A stretch of DNA of 64,000 nt from Owenia fusiformis. Its lineage: Eukaryota > Annelida > Polychaeta > Sabellida > Oweniidae. The first letter of the stretch is position 1; each line of letters starts with the position of its first letter. The stretch covers positions 22,555,564 to 22,619,563 of the forward strand of contig CAIIXF020000007.1 in NCBI GenBank assembly GCA_903813345.2, written 5' to 3'. Positions 13,045 to 25,950 of this stretch are shown here, piece after piece. The notes under the pieces were generated by a model. That model was not told where the DNA came from. It saw only the letters and a list, made by a program, of their open reading frames with translations, and did no database searches. A program made the translations under genes and the position numbers.

Positions 13045-15390
13045 TCAGCCTGATATGGCTACCATCGGGTTAAGAACTGAATGCTTAGCTTATAGCCAAG
13101 TACTGCATGTAATATGCACCACCAAGCCAATGTCTTTCAACTATGACACAATGAACACATGATATTTTTTACACTCAGTCAGGATCAGCATATTCAACAT
13201 CTTGTAACATAGCAGACTTGGAAGTGACAATTAGTTACTTCTCCCAATGAATATGCATTGGATTTAACAATTATATCAAGCACTGGACATGACAGATGTT
13301 GCTTGTGTTGAATTGGATACAGTTGCTCTCAAGTGTTGGGTATGATAATTGCTCCAAGCACTAGATATGAGAATTACTCCAAGCATCACATTGGATAGGA
13401 TTGCTCCAAACAATCATTGGATATGACAATTACTCCAAGCATTGGATATGACAATTGCCCCAAGCAATTAGTCACAAGACAAATAGTGACATACATTGGA
13501 TAGAACAGTTGTTCCAAGCAATTGATATGACAATTACTACAAGCATTTTTATATGACATTTGCCTAAAGCATTGGATATAGCAAGCAACTGCACCATGTA
13601 TTGGATATGACAATTACTCCAAGTATTGGATGTGACACCAGTGCCAGTTTTCTAGGCCTATATGACTGTAAGTCAAAAGTTTTAGATTTTAAATGTTGGA
13701 GTTCAAGATGACTAAATCCATTGGAATCCATGTAATTCTTGTTTATTTTCGATTTCGCTTTCAGTCAAATAAGAATGACACCATGGAATTTCCTTCAAAT
13801 AGGATTTTGTCAAGTTCAAGCCAACAATTTTGTTTCGATATGCACGGCAAGTAATCCAGAATATTTTTCTGCAATGTGTTGTGCCCCCATGATCGGCCAA
13901 CACAAGTATGCTGCATCACCCTGGGCTGTCTGCCTGTTATATGTAATACCATAAGTTCAGCATGATGTGTAGTCTAGCTACAAGCCCCTTTGACCTCCCC
14001 TCCTACTAGTTGACTACACGGGTATGGAATTATGGAAACTTCTTACATTTGTGGGAGGTGTAGAGTGGGGGAGAAAGCCTGTAGCTAGACTACATAATAT
14101 GAGTCTTGTGCGAGATTCGAGTGTATTGACATCCTGTATTCTTGCATCAAGTCTCGGTACACACCCCCTCCCCCCACCAGGACTACTTCACATCCTGCTT
14201 GTGGGGAGTTTTCTAGAAAGGGGGTCACAAGGCTAATAGAGACATATGTTATTTTGTGTTATGGGTGACCAGCAACTCGATGTATGGTTTTATTTATACA
14301 ATGTATGGTGTTCATGAAAATTTGTAAATTGTGTAGCTGATGTGCCATATATCGTACAGTTTGTTAAATATTGTATTTTCAAATAATTGTAAATATATTT
14401 TATAAAATTGTTGTTGAATACTCAGAAAGAAATGGCAAGAGAGAGGATTTGTGTACCATACTATATTAATATATATTTGGTAAAAGATACAAATGTAATG
14501 TGGTGCAAAATATGATTGCCTGGGAATAAGACTTTGACTGATATGGGTGACAAGCAGAGATTGAAGCAAAATGGGACACGATAAAACTATTGTATGTATA
14601 ATAGACAGTTACAGCAGATCTCTAGAGCCTCATAAATGTTTGTATGTTTTAGTGAGATAATGAGCTTATAGGAAGAATTAACCGCTGGAACGGTTTGTTA
14701 AGACAATTAGATATATATTAGTTGACTGCAACGATTGCTTTGAGAGATTTTACAAGTGAGATTTCAACAATTCTATAAGTTGAACACTTCAAAGTTCTAT
14801 AATCTAAAATGAGCCTGTATAAGTGAAACACTTCCTAAGTTGGTGGAACACTACAATCTGTTAGGTGTTCAACTTGTACAAGTATTACTATATATTTGAC
14901 AGTTTCATATCTTATGACATGAACAAATCTACTCAATGAGTCAAAAGTAAAACAACAAAGACTTAAAAAGTTCCCAATGTGGATCTAGAATTCAGTGATA
15001 GAACTGGACAAAATGGTTTGTTATTTGATAATAAAAGCTTTTAATAAAAACCAAAATGTTTTTGTTACTTGAATATAGCAAGAACAAAATGGAAATGGAA
15101 AAAATGGTATTTGAAATACCTTGTTTGGAGACACAGTTCACTGGTTCCCACCTGTGTGACCTGGATGAACTTCCATTTGGGAAATTTTTATTTTCATCAT
15201 TTTCACCAAGAAAGAAGTCGATTTGTATCCAAATATGTTCCCCATATTTTAATAACATCTGTTTACTGAAAATCTAGGCAGTCACGAACGAATATATCCA
15301 GCTGCTCCAATAATCAAGTGGGAATTCCTCACTTCAGCAACCAGGACATTATCTAATGAATTTCATAATGTCTTGGATGTTTCATGTTGC
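13045..15390 (+). other. KRIT1 3' UTR and intergenic space
   Basis: Apart from the minisatellite at 13325-13640, I see no gene. The 13700-14240 interval has short open frames on both strands without recognisable content. No single poly(A) site can be assigned with confidence. Confidence 0.45.
13325..13640. repeat. ~25-30 bp minisatellite in KRIT1 3' region
   Basis: About ten imperfect copies of a unit like ATTGGATATGACAATTACTC followed by CAAGC lie 300 bp past the KRIT1 stop, probably in the 3' UTR. Confidence 0.8.
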
Positions 15391-15394
15391 TGGA

Positions 15395-15545
15395 TGGACC
15401 TGGCTAAAACTTTCTTCAAAATCATGCAGTTTCTCACCATTTTGCACACTTTCAAGTGTTTTTGGGCCAAAATTGCCAATTTGAACCCCCCTGAAATTTT
15501 TCAAAAATTGAACCCCCTTGGCAAAAGCTGGCTATCGGCCTGCCA
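15395..15545. repeat. Second copy of dispersed repeat, inverted
   Basis: It carries AAAATCATGCAGTTTCTCAC, TTTTGGGCCAAAATTG and GAACCCCCTTGGCAAAAGCTGGCTATCGGCC, which are reverse-complement matches to the element at 2312-2500. Confidence 0.65.
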
Positions 15546-15829
15546 TCTTTACATATGTCAAAAGCAGTGTGGAGACTCTAAGCCATGAGTAAAAAATCGG
15601 AACGGAAACCTGAACGTATAAATCGCCCTACACAAATGCATGTAGTTTTATAAAACTACATGTATTTGTGCAGTTCAAATAAAATAATCATTCGGTTACA
15701 GTGTTTACTTAATTCGTTACTTAGACCACACACCATCACGTGCGTACTATGCCGTTGATAGTTATATAGCTGGTTTTCTACGATACATATTTTAAACTAG
15801 ACAACAGCAATGCCAAAGCGTAGCAAATC

Positions 15830-16370
15830 CCATCGAACGGCCATGGCTGGCATTTTTACAAACAAAGTATATCCATTTTTCAAAATGGCCACCTTCTACC
15901 AAAAGTGTCATTAGACAGTGTGCCATGCTTATTGTATTCACATACCAAATATGAACAAAATCACTCCACTACTTTTCGAGTTACAGCAAAAATCATAAAA
16001 ATAACAAGTAAAGACCGCCATTTTTGAAGATGGCTGCCATGTGCTTCTTTAATATCTACATCTCTAGCTTTATTAATGTCCTATATAATTTTTTTACATT
16101 TAAAACATATTGCTATTACAGTTTTACATATTGCACCTAAACTACTATAAAATCAGCACTAAAATGGCCGCCATTTTTAAATGAGTGGCCATTTTGAAAA
16201 TCAGCTTTTGAGCAGAATATATCTACCCCCATATGTGTACAAAATATGAACAAAATCGGCCCAACAGTATTTGAGTTATTGCCCGGAGGGACGGCCGGAC
16301 GTCCGTACAGACAGATGGAGGCGTTCCCTATATCGCTCCGAACTTCTTTCGATGGGATAACAAGCTTGTT
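15830..16370. repeat. Dispersed repeat with GGCCGCCATTTT boxes
   Basis: Three to four degenerate internal units contain AAAATGGC(C)GCCATTTTT, a tract ACAAAATATGAACAAAATC and a GC-rich tail (GACGGCCGGACGTCCG) ending before ATCGCTCCGAACTTCTTTCG. It has the composition of a repeat, not a gene, although short open frames cross it on both strands. Confidence 0.6.
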
Positions 16371-16646
16371 TCCTAAGATATTTGGAGCTAAAACATATAT
16401 GACATACATCATTTTCTTCAGAAACCATTATACTGTGCATCGAAATTAAAATTGCCAGCATAGAACAAAAGAAATTGTATTCAAAAGAAATTGCCTCCAT
16501 TCTAAACACAGCTCTGACAATGATCGGGCATCTGAAGTGGACTAATAAGCACTTGTTTTGTATGCGCGCTATACACATTACTTTATTGATTCATGGACTT
16601 TGCGTTCGCAGTTATGTTGTGAAAAACATTGCTAGCTTAATGTCTC

Positions 16647-18144
16647 CTGTATCAAACAAAACCTTTGAACTGAACAATAGAACATAACATAAGTATTTTA
16701 TACAAATATATACAGTTTATTTGAGATTACAAATGTTTGTATAAAAACAGTCAGCTGTAAAGATGTTATATATGATTCTGGACAACTAAAAGCAAAGCTA
16801 TACATGTTCTGTATCATTTATTCAGATGATGTGTTATTATGAATTCAGCATGATATACAAATGCACTAAAACATACAAAATGGCCTTATTTACAAATAAC
16901 CAGCTGTTAATCCTTTAAAATGTGGAATGTTCATGTAATTTAATACTTTTGAAATGAACTAAAACAACTGTGAATGGGGAATATTCTGGTAAATTCTCAG
17001 AATGAGTTTTTACCCCCATTTACATATTGGTGAAAACACTGAAGTAATATTTCCCAAAGCCAATGATAAAATCTGAGAATTCACCATTTAAAAAATATGG
17101 AATGTTTTGAAAATAAAGATCCTTTCTCAAATCACTCAATTATAAACATGTTTGTAAATAAAAATGTACAGATATATAAAGAATGTAAAGAATATAATAT
17201 CACATTTTAATAATATCAGGAATTATTAACAGTGTTAAGGAAAACTTGGAATATCGTAAACAGAATGTAAAGACAGAAACATTATTAACAGATCTAAGAA
17301 TACATATACATTGAATGATCAGAAACACAGATTCTGAGACACGAGAACTATTATTTACAAATTGTTTTATGTTCAAAGTTTCAGACGGTGCATAATAACT
17401 GATCTCTGCAAAAACATAAGGCTCAATTTCTGTTTCAAAACATATAGAGAAAATGCAATGACCTTATTTTATTTACTTATTTTTAATTTTTAAAAGTAGG
17501 TCACTGAATTATCTCATTTTTCAAACATTTTACAAAAGAAATATTCTCTTCATGCACAGATGTCAATGTAGATTATAGACCCATACAAAAAGTAGAGAAA
17601 TGGCAGAAGTTCTATGTTTAGCTAAAATTATTAACGAAAGAAAGGCATGTAGTCCCATCAAGAACTTGTGACATATTGTTACAACAACTGCTTTTGTAAC
17701 TGCTGTTCGGTAACACTTTTGACATTTCAGGAGGTGAGGACTGGGAGGTGACATTTTGTTACGTTAATGTCTTGGGTCGTTTCTGTTTTTTATTTTTCAA
17801 ATGATCCAGTTATATAGACATATACTAGACAGTCAATTAATTTGTCAGATCTACAGAGCCTTGCATTAGACAGATCAGATCAATTTGAACAATATACACT
17901 CATCATCAAAATCAGCGAGTCACTTTAACTTGGGAATGTATGAAAATTGTATTGAGGCATATCCTTCATTTCCTTGGACAATAAATGTCTGTCATACTGT
18001 GATGATGTGTTGAACTGTGATGACATGTTAGTGGAGGAAAAGCCAGACTGCTGTGGCTGAAAGGACTGTAAATACACTGGCCTTGAAACTGCCAGCTCCC
18101 AGCTGAAAGAAATTTAAAGGACATATTATAATAAGGTCTAACAA
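16647..18144. repeat. 1,498 bp tandem duplication, copy 1
   Basis: This segment is repeated at 18155-19652 (offset 1508) with a 10 bp spacer. Every part I compared was identical. It includes a copy of the last coding exon of the neighbouring Ly6 gene (18028-18102, minus). Its near-zero divergence suggests a very recent duplication or an assembly error. Confidence 0.95.
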
Positions 18145-21100
18145 TAATAAGGTTCTGTATCAAACAAAACCTTTGAACTGAACAATAGAACATAACATAA
18201 GTATTTTATACAAATATATACAGTTTATTTGAGATTACAAATGTTTGTATAAAAACAGTCAGCTGTAAAGATGTTATATATGATTCTGGACAACTAAAAG
18301 CAAAGCTATACATGTTCTGTATCATTTATTCAGATGATGTGTTATTATGAATTCAGCATGATATACAAATGCACTAAAACATACAAAATGGCCTTATTTA
18401 CAAATAACCAGCTGTTAATCCTTTAAAATGTGGAATGTTCATGTAATTTAATACTTTTGAAATGAACTAAAACAACTGTGAATGGGGAATATTCTGGTAA
18501 ATTCTCAGAATGAGTTTTTACCCCCATTTACATATTGGTGAAAACACTGAAGTAATATTTCCCAAAGCCAATGATAAAATCTGAGAATTCACCATTTAAA
18601 AAATATGGAATGTTTTGAAAATAAAGATCCTTTCTCAAATCACTCAATTATAAACATGTTTGTAAATAAAAATGTACAGATATATAAAGAATGTAAAGAA
18701 TATAATATCACATTTTAATAATATCAGGAATTATTAACAGTGTTAAGGAAAACTTGGAATATCGTAAACAGAATGTAAAGACAGAAACATTATTAACAGA
18801 TCTAAGAATACATATACATTGAATGATCAGAAACACAGATTCTGAGACACGAGAACTATTATTTACAAATTGTTTTATGTTCAAAGTTTCAGACGGTGCA
18901 TAATAACTGATCTCTGCAAAAACATAAGGCTCAATTTCTGTTTCAAAACATATAGAGAAAATGCAATGACCTTATTTTATTTACTTATTTTTAATTTTTA
19001 AAAGTAGGTCACTGAATTATCTCATTTTTCAAACATTTTACAAAAGAAATATTCTCTTCATGCACAGATGTCAATGTAGATTATAGACCCATACAAAAAG
19101 TAGAGAAATGGCAGAAGTTCTATGTTTAGCTAAAATTATTAACGAAAGAAAGGCATGTAGTCCCATCAAGAACTTGTGACATATTGTTACAACAACTGCT
19201 TTTGTAACTGCTGTTCGGTAACACTTTTGACATTTCAGGAGGTGAGGACTGGGAGGTGACATTTTGTTACGTTAATGTCTTGGGTCGTTTCTGTTTTTTA
19301 TTTTTCAAATGATCCAGTTATATAGACATATACTAGACAGTCAATTAATTTGTCAGATCTACAGAGCCTTGCATTAGACAGATCAGATCAATTTGAACAA
19401 TATACACTCATCATCAAAATCAGCGAGTCACTTTAACTTGGGAATGTATGAAAATTGTATTGAGGCATATCCTTCATTTCCTTGGACAATAAATGTCTGT
19501 CATACTGTGATGATGTGTTGAACTGTGATGACATGTTAGTGGAGGAAAAGCCAGACTGCTGTGGCTGAAAGGACTGTAAATACACTGGCCTTGAAACTGC
19601 CAGCTCCCAGCTGAAAGAAATTTAAAGGACATATTATAATAAGGTCTAACAAGTCGAAAACAAGTTTAATCACATTTGAAGAGATTACGATGATTGGGAT
19701 ACATCACTCAATTACTATTTTTGGGTAACCCTGTACAACTCTAAAACCAGTATAATAACTGCAGTGCAATTAGGCAGTTGTATAAATGGTAATATGAAAA
19801 CTACTGTAACAAAATTTTCATTCATCAATTCATGAATGTTTTTTTAGGAATGGACAGTTATAAAGTACATTGTCTCTATCTAAGTTTGAATTATATGTTG
19901 TACACTTACAGTGACATCATAGTTGCATAGATCTCCTTTACAACATTCCACACAGGCCCAATCATGGTACCAGTCTCGTGTACAGGACATTGAATAGAGG
20001 GCTTGTCGACGTGAACAGCCATCTGATGTGTCACAACCCTTAGATATATAATAGGCACGTTCATCTCTGTATGTCTGATAATTTGGTGCTGAAAGAATAT
20101 AATTGCATCTTACATTATCCGACTGCAATGTTTTTCATTCTGCAACTGGTTGAATGAGTATTATATCACAAATTATCCTGGGATGTTTATTTGAAATAAG
20201 CCTAATTTTGAAGAGCATATATATCCTTCACACAATTCTTTAATATAATATTATATATAAAATAAATATTTTGATCCATTTTCAGTGTAAGTTTATTTTT
20301 TGGTTCTGATCCTTGCTTTTTTCTAGTTGATGAGGGGACTTTTTTTTATTTTTCCTTAATTTTAACCAAAAGATGATGTCCTCTCAAGGCCTCTCAAATT
20401 CAAATAGAAGTCATAAACATTATTAAGCCTGTCCTTATAACCTGCACTAATGATAACAAAATCTGGCATCGTATTTTAAAGCTTATCCTCATTTATATGC
20501 TTCCTAGTCATCTCAACCCCAAGTCAACTCAACCCAGTAAAACTCAACCCCAAGTCAACTCAACCCCAAGTCAAGTCGACCCCAGTAAAACTCAACCCCA
20601 AGTTAACTCAACCCCGTAAAACTCGACCCCAGTAAAACTCAACCCCTATATTTCTATATATTGATAAACTTACAAGAAAGTTTTTTTCATAAAAATAATT
20701 CTGATTATTCAGTGTGTGATTTTCATTCTTAGACCACTGCCTTTTTAGATTATAGTTAATAATGAGTTTATCTCCAAAATGTCAACATGGTACTAATAGG
20801 ATTAAAATATGGGTCATTTTATTAATCTTGCTAATACATTTGTTTTGTTGTAATCCCTATGAGGTTGACACTAGTGATTATTTGGAAAAGTGGAACATGA
20901 CCATTGCTTTCCAGAGGCATAGTCAGCTTTCAGTCAGGAGGGATGCAATCGCCCAAAAAATCAGGTTTTCAGTCAGGGTGTGCGCACCCCTCCTGGCTAC
21001 GCCTATATGCTTTCAGTCTATTAATTAGTAAATCTTAATGATTTTGTTAATGCATGTTCATATAAATAAAAAGTTATATTACATTGTTAATTATTTCTAA

Positions 21101-23534
21101 ATTATCTAAAATTTGATTTCAAAAGATGTCTTAAATTAAATAATAGTGACAACTTGATGAATTATCCTTGAGCTTAACCGTTTTTTTTTTGAATACTTTT
21201 ACAACTTTCAAAACTTTACAAAAGTATCATGCAAAATTTATAAGATGTCTTAAATTATTCATCATGAAAAAATTGAATTAGACATTGCACAAATGAATAG
21301 GGTTGAGTTTTACTGGGGTTGAGTTTTACAGGGTTGAGTTGACTTGGGGTTGAGTTTTACTGGGGTTGAGTTGACTTGGGGTTGAGTTGACTTGGGGTTT
21401 GATTTGGACTGGGTTGAGATGACTTGGGGTTGAGATGACCTGTCACCATTTATATCCTACTGAATAAAGACAGCCCCTTATCAAAAGAGCCTTCCCCTGT
21501 AACACAGAGGGGGGAGTATCAAGAAGCTCTGAGGCTATAGCAGGGGATCTTCCTTTATAAAGTATTAGAGCGAATTATACTTACTTGACCATCTTATATA
21601 CGAGGTACAAGTGTCCTGGAATATTTCACATCTCCTCACGTGATCTTTATTTGTGCAGTCCCATCTGTTTGTGTCTTGTCCATTGCAGTAGTAGCATTCT
21701 AGAGCACTGCCTGCATGTATGATAAAAATATATATAAATGTTCTGCTTAAAAACAATGCTGACTTTTTTTGGATGACAACCCTTTTGGAAACAAAGGGTC
21801 AAATCCTAAGCTAATAAGTGCTGATGTAAAAGTCACTCCACTTTGGTGGGAACCTATACCCAAAACCTCCTGATTACATGTTCATGCTTTATCAATTGGA
21901 AGGTTTTTACTACAGAGTTCAACATCGATATCCTGTCCCATATATGGGCATTTCGTGATACAAAATTCAACAGCCGCCATTTCGTTCACTTCAACATATC
22001 AATTGTGAGTTCTGGTCTCTGGTCTTATTTCCTAACGAAAAATTCCAGAACTCACAGGAAATGATCGAGATATTGGTTCGAATCTTTTGAACTGTTTATT
22101 TTGAATTTATGGTCGGTTTGTATTTCAGAAACTAATGACATTTTGATGTTTTCATTTTTTGAAAATATTGAGTTTCAATCCTTGGAGCCAATCCTCCTTG
22201 AGATCGGTAAAAAGAAATGTAAGATTGTCCTGATGGAGCAAGGGGGTGTATCCTTTCCACATTTTGCTATCCACTAAATAACTGTTGAATAATTCAAGTA
22301 AATAAAACTCTGAAAAAGCTCAGATTGCTGTATTAAGCGACTTCATTTTCCTAGCTAACCAACATTTTTCAAAATGGCCTTAGTAAGCTTTATGTCCTGT
22401 TTAGAACCCCTATTTTTACTATTGAAAGTGGATTTTACCAATACTCTCCCACATGAATCTACATGCTGAGATGCAATTAAGTGGAGTTCTTGTGAGATAA
22501 TGAGGATTTTGAATCTACATGTATCCCCATGATGACAAACATTCAAAGTACATGATGATATGCAGTTGTATCCCCATGTTAATTTATTGCGCTCTTGCTG
22601 AAATCCTCATTTTCTCAGAAGAACTCAAGTTGATCGAGTCTCGACAAGTATATTCATGTGGGATAGTATTGCTAGAATCCATTATCGATGGTAAGAATTG
22701 GGGGACATTGAGCTTGAATTTTTTGTTGGCTCTCAGACACCCTTACAGATAATTGGCCCATATACAATGGTAAATGTCTAATGGATCTGGAATGGAGTAT
22801 AAGTCATAAGATGTATATAGCATAAAATCATATTCCAATAGCAACACAGCGTTTCAATGAGGGTTTCAAATTTGAGTCATCATAACAATTATCTAATTTA
22901 GGATGAAGAAAAAATATTTTTACGGATTCTTAAAAATAATTATCTAGATGAAGCATAATACAGAAAGCCAGGTAATGTCCTTTTTACGTAACGAAATAGC
23001 GATCGATCTTTAAATAACAGGATGATTGCAAGGAGGATTGGCTCCCAGAGTGCACCACCGATATTCTGTCCCATATATGGGTATGTCGTAATACAAAATT
23101 CGAATTCAAACAGCCGCCATTTTGTTCACTTCAACATTTAAATCGTGAATTTTGGTCTTATTTCCAAACGAAAAATTCCAAAACTCACAAGAAATGATCG
23201 AGATATTGGTTCGAATCTTTTGAACTGTTTATTTTGAATTTATAGTCGGTTTTAATTTCAGAAAATAACGACATTTCGACGTTTTCATTGTTGGAAAATA
23301 TCGAGTTTCGATCCTGGGAGCCAATCCTCCTTGGGATGATTGAGAAGTTTGAAAACAAATCCGCCATTTTTGGTTTTTACCTTGTTTGACCTACTTTCCA
23401 ATTTCAATTATAAATTAACATTTTCTCCCATTTCTTGTATTTTCTAGAGTAACTGTAAGAGTATTTGAAAGAAAGCAATACTTACCCAAAGAAAATAGAG
23501 CTAGAAAGCATATATATCCTATTATATCCTTCAT
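18028..23534 (-). CDS. GPI-anchored Ly6/uPAR protein, first paralogue
   Basis: Coding exons on the minus strand: 23486-23534, 21585-21710, 19910-20088 and a last exon present twice (19536-19610, duplicate 18028-18102). Phases 1, 1, 0 agree and give 142 residues. The start is a hydrophobic signal peptide (MKDIIGYICFLALFSLG). Then comes a three-finger domain opening with ALECYYC and closing with ECCKGDLCN, 12 cysteines in all against the usual 8-10. The C-terminus (GAGSF then a hydrophobic run to WLFLH) fits a GPI-attachment signal. It should be an extracellular, membrane-tethered protein; the ligand is unknown. The second paralogue at 27218-29840 has the same exon phases. Introns contain MITEs and inverted minisatellites. 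Confidence 0.88.
18155..19652. repeat. 1,498 bp tandem duplication, copy 2
   Basis: Partner of 16647-18144. This copy is nearer to the upstream exons of the minus-strand Ly6 gene, so its terminal exon at 19536-19610 is the likelier one to be spliced. Confidence 0.95.
20505..20650. repeat. CTCAACCCCAAGT-type minisatellite, arm 1
   Basis: About ten imperfect copies of AACTCAACCCCAAGTC / CCCAGTAAAACTCAACC. The reverse-complement version lies at 21298-21445, so the two arrays form a large inverted repeat in one intron of the Ly6 gene. Confidence 0.85.
21298..21445. repeat. GGGGTTGAGTT minisatellite, arm 2
   Basis: Imperfect copies of GGTTGAGTTTTACTGGGG and GTTGAGTTGACTTGGGG, the reverse complement of the array at 20505-20650. 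The two arms are about 650 bp apart. Confidence 0.85.
21905..22205. repeat. MITE copy (partial) in Ly6 intron
   Basis: Direct repeat of 23060-23337. Shared blocks are CCTGTCCCATATATGGG, CAGCCGCCATTT, GATCGAGATATTGGTTCG and GGAGCCAATCCTCCTTG. The left terminus of this copy appears lost. Confidence 0.75.
22415..22692. repeat. Palindromic element, related to 50110-50225
   Basis: Arms 22415-22505 and 22598-22692 are inverted: ACTCTCCCACATGAATCTAC against ATATTCATGTGGGATAGTAT, and AGATAATGAGGATTTT against GAAATCCTCATTTTCT. One half of the same element appears in intron 1 of the first BRICHOS gene. Confidence 0.7.
23024..23340. repeat. MITE copy with ~20 bp terminal inverted repeats
   Basis: Ends read GCAAGGAGGATTGGCTCCCA and TGGGAGCCAATCCTCCTTG, which are inverted. 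The body matches 21905-22205. No coding capacity. Confidence 0.8.
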
Positions 23535-23802
23535 TTTACGATTTCAAATGTCACATTTCAAAATATTTTAACACAGATAGGAAACCACACGGAAGTTACC
23601 TGGACGAGTCTAATAATTTACCTGGGAAATTAAAGGGGTGATGGGTTGAATGTTTCACTTGCATTGTGAAATGAAGTAGTTCTTCTCTATTCATAATTCA
23701 CCTTAGTCATCAACCTGAATAGTCGAAATGAGACAATAAGATGCGAATAAGATGTCATTGTGGGTGATGTAAACATGAGACAATATGAATGATGGGTTTG
23801 GC

Positions 23803-25950
23803 CTAGTTTTAAATCTTTATGAACTCGAATGACCTGGATACATAAAAAATGTTATAGTCTGTTTCTCTTGCTAATCACAAAAAAATACCAATATAAATAT
23901 AGCACCTAAAACACTGAACATGATTTATATAATATAAAAATTATTTATTGTGCAATCAGACATACAGAAATATATACATATATGCAAACCACATTTATGT
24001 CCTACATATATGATACTCTACAAGGGAATGCAATATTTTTCTGGTATGAAAATTGAGCTAAATGTATCCATTCTAACTCTGCTTAAAAGTCAGTCTTATT
24101 TCTGCACCAGTCCTGCCATGAAGCCATTCACAATAAACCTGTCAATATGCGTTGTGATTTAGACATGTAGATATTAGCTCCTATATAGATACATGTACTG
24201 ATCATTTACAATAGTTGTATAAAGTGACTGATCAATGGTTTGGTTCACTGTTGAATTACATAGGCTATACATGTTATTGGTGCCTGAGTTATGTTTAGAG
24301 GAAAGGCTTCATAGCCAAGATCAGCATGGCCTTAAACTGTTTTGAAATATTAGAATAACTCACATAATTTGGATTATTGTGTCATCAATGAATGATGATA
24401 GTTTTAAATCTTCATGAACCCGAATGACCTGGATTCATAAAAAATGTTATAGTCTGTTTCTCTTGCTAATCACAAAAAAACTACCAATATAAATATAGCG
24501 CCTAAAACACTGAACATGCTTTATACAGGGTGACCCCAAAAAAATGCAACCCTCCATTTCTTCAATATTTTTCTTAAGTGGAGGTTAATTGCTCTGAAAT
24601 TTGGCACACAAGGACTTCATTCCATTTGGGATCCTCTGGCAAAGTTTCAATAATCATAGTCTTATATTGATAGAGTTATGGTCGTTCCAAAATATGCTCC
24701 AAATGTCGTCCATTTCCAATGTTAGGTTTTCGGATGAATCACATTCCCTTCTTTCTGAACATGTAATCTCAAGAAATAATGTGTTCTAGGATCACAAATT
24801 CCAGATGAAGTGCTTCAAAGGCCCCTTCATTCTGTTAAATGCACAGCTTGGGCTGCCAATTTCCAAACATGAAATCATTAGCTCCTTTTGGTTTGAGGTT
24901 GATAATGGCAACACTGTTACTGTTAACACACAGCGCGATATTGGCGTTCCAAGGAAGTTCTAGGCAGTTCTAGAGTGACATAGAGGCTTCAATAGACAAG
25001 AACAGTGGTTCTAGAAGGATGGAGCTACTCCTCACACTTCTAATGATAGCATAGCCTGGCTCACTAGTCATTTCTATGAGAAGATTATCTCTCCTAGGAC
25101 GGAAAACCCATGGTCATCCCACAGTCTTGATCTCAATGCCCCTGACTTCTATATATGGGGTTATTTAAAGGATACTTGTGGATGAAAATAACTCTAACGC
25201 AATTGCAGGACTTCAATAAGCAATGGCTGCAAAAATTTGAGCCACACCCATGGGGAAGAATGCATCCGTGTTATGAACAGTTTTCCTTGAACATTGCAAG
25301 TTTGTTTTCAGCGAAATTGACGACATCTGGAGCATATTTTGAAACAACCATAACTCTATCAATATAAGACTTTGCTTATTAAAACTTTGTCAGAGGATCC
25401 CACATTGAATGAAGTCTTTGTGTGCCAAATCTCAGAGCAATTTACCTCCATTTAAGAAAAATATTGAAGAAATGGAGGGTTGCATTTTTTTGGGGTCACC
25501 CTGTATAATATAAAATTATTTATTGTGCAATCAGACATACAGAAATATATACATATATGCACACCACATTTATGTCCTACATATATGATACTCTACAAGG
25601 GAATGCAATATTTTTCTGGTATGAAAATTGAGCTAAATGTATCCATTCTAACTCTGCTTAAAAGTCTTATTCCTGCATCAGTCCTGCCATGAAGCCATTC
25701 ACAATAAACCTGTTAATATGCTTTGTGATTTAGACATGTAGATATGAGCTCCTATATAGATACATGTACTGATCATTTACAATAGTTGTATAAAGTGACT
25801 GATCAATGGTTTGGTTCACTGTTGAATAATATAGGCTATACATGTTATTGGTGCCTGAGTAATGTTAAGAGGAAAGACTTCATAGCCAAGATCAGCATGG
25901 CCTTAAACTGTTTTGAAATATAAGAATACTCACATAATTTGGATTATTAA
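23803..25950. repeat. ~590 bp tandem duplication split by a mariner insertion
   Basis: Copy 1 is about 23803-24390. Copy 2 is about 24393-24526 plus 25505-25950, interrupted by the transposon at 24527-25504. Shared landmarks include GTTATAGTCTGTTTCTCTTG, ATTGTGCAATCAGACATAC and GGTTTGGTTCACTGTTGAAT. The copies differ by a few per cent. Confidence 0.85.
24527..25504 (+). mobile_element. Degenerate mariner/Tc1-type transposon
   Basis: Terminal inverted repeats of about 95 bp begin CAGGGTGACCCCAAAAAAAT and end with its complement; TA lies on both sides as expected for the target-site duplication. Inside, the plus strand near 25016-25185 still reads as the C-terminal half of a DDE transposase: KDGATPHTSN, then SLDLNAPDFYIWGYLK. 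A stop codon precedes it and another ends it early, so the copy is dead. Confidence 0.88.

Noticed and set aside
13325-13640. CRISPR-like array
   Set aside because: Units are imperfect, without unique spacers, in an animal gene's 3' region: a minisatellite.
16137-16687. Overlapping 67-100 codon frames on both strands
   Set aside because: They lie in a dispersed repeat with GCCATTTT boxes and have no recognisable protein features.
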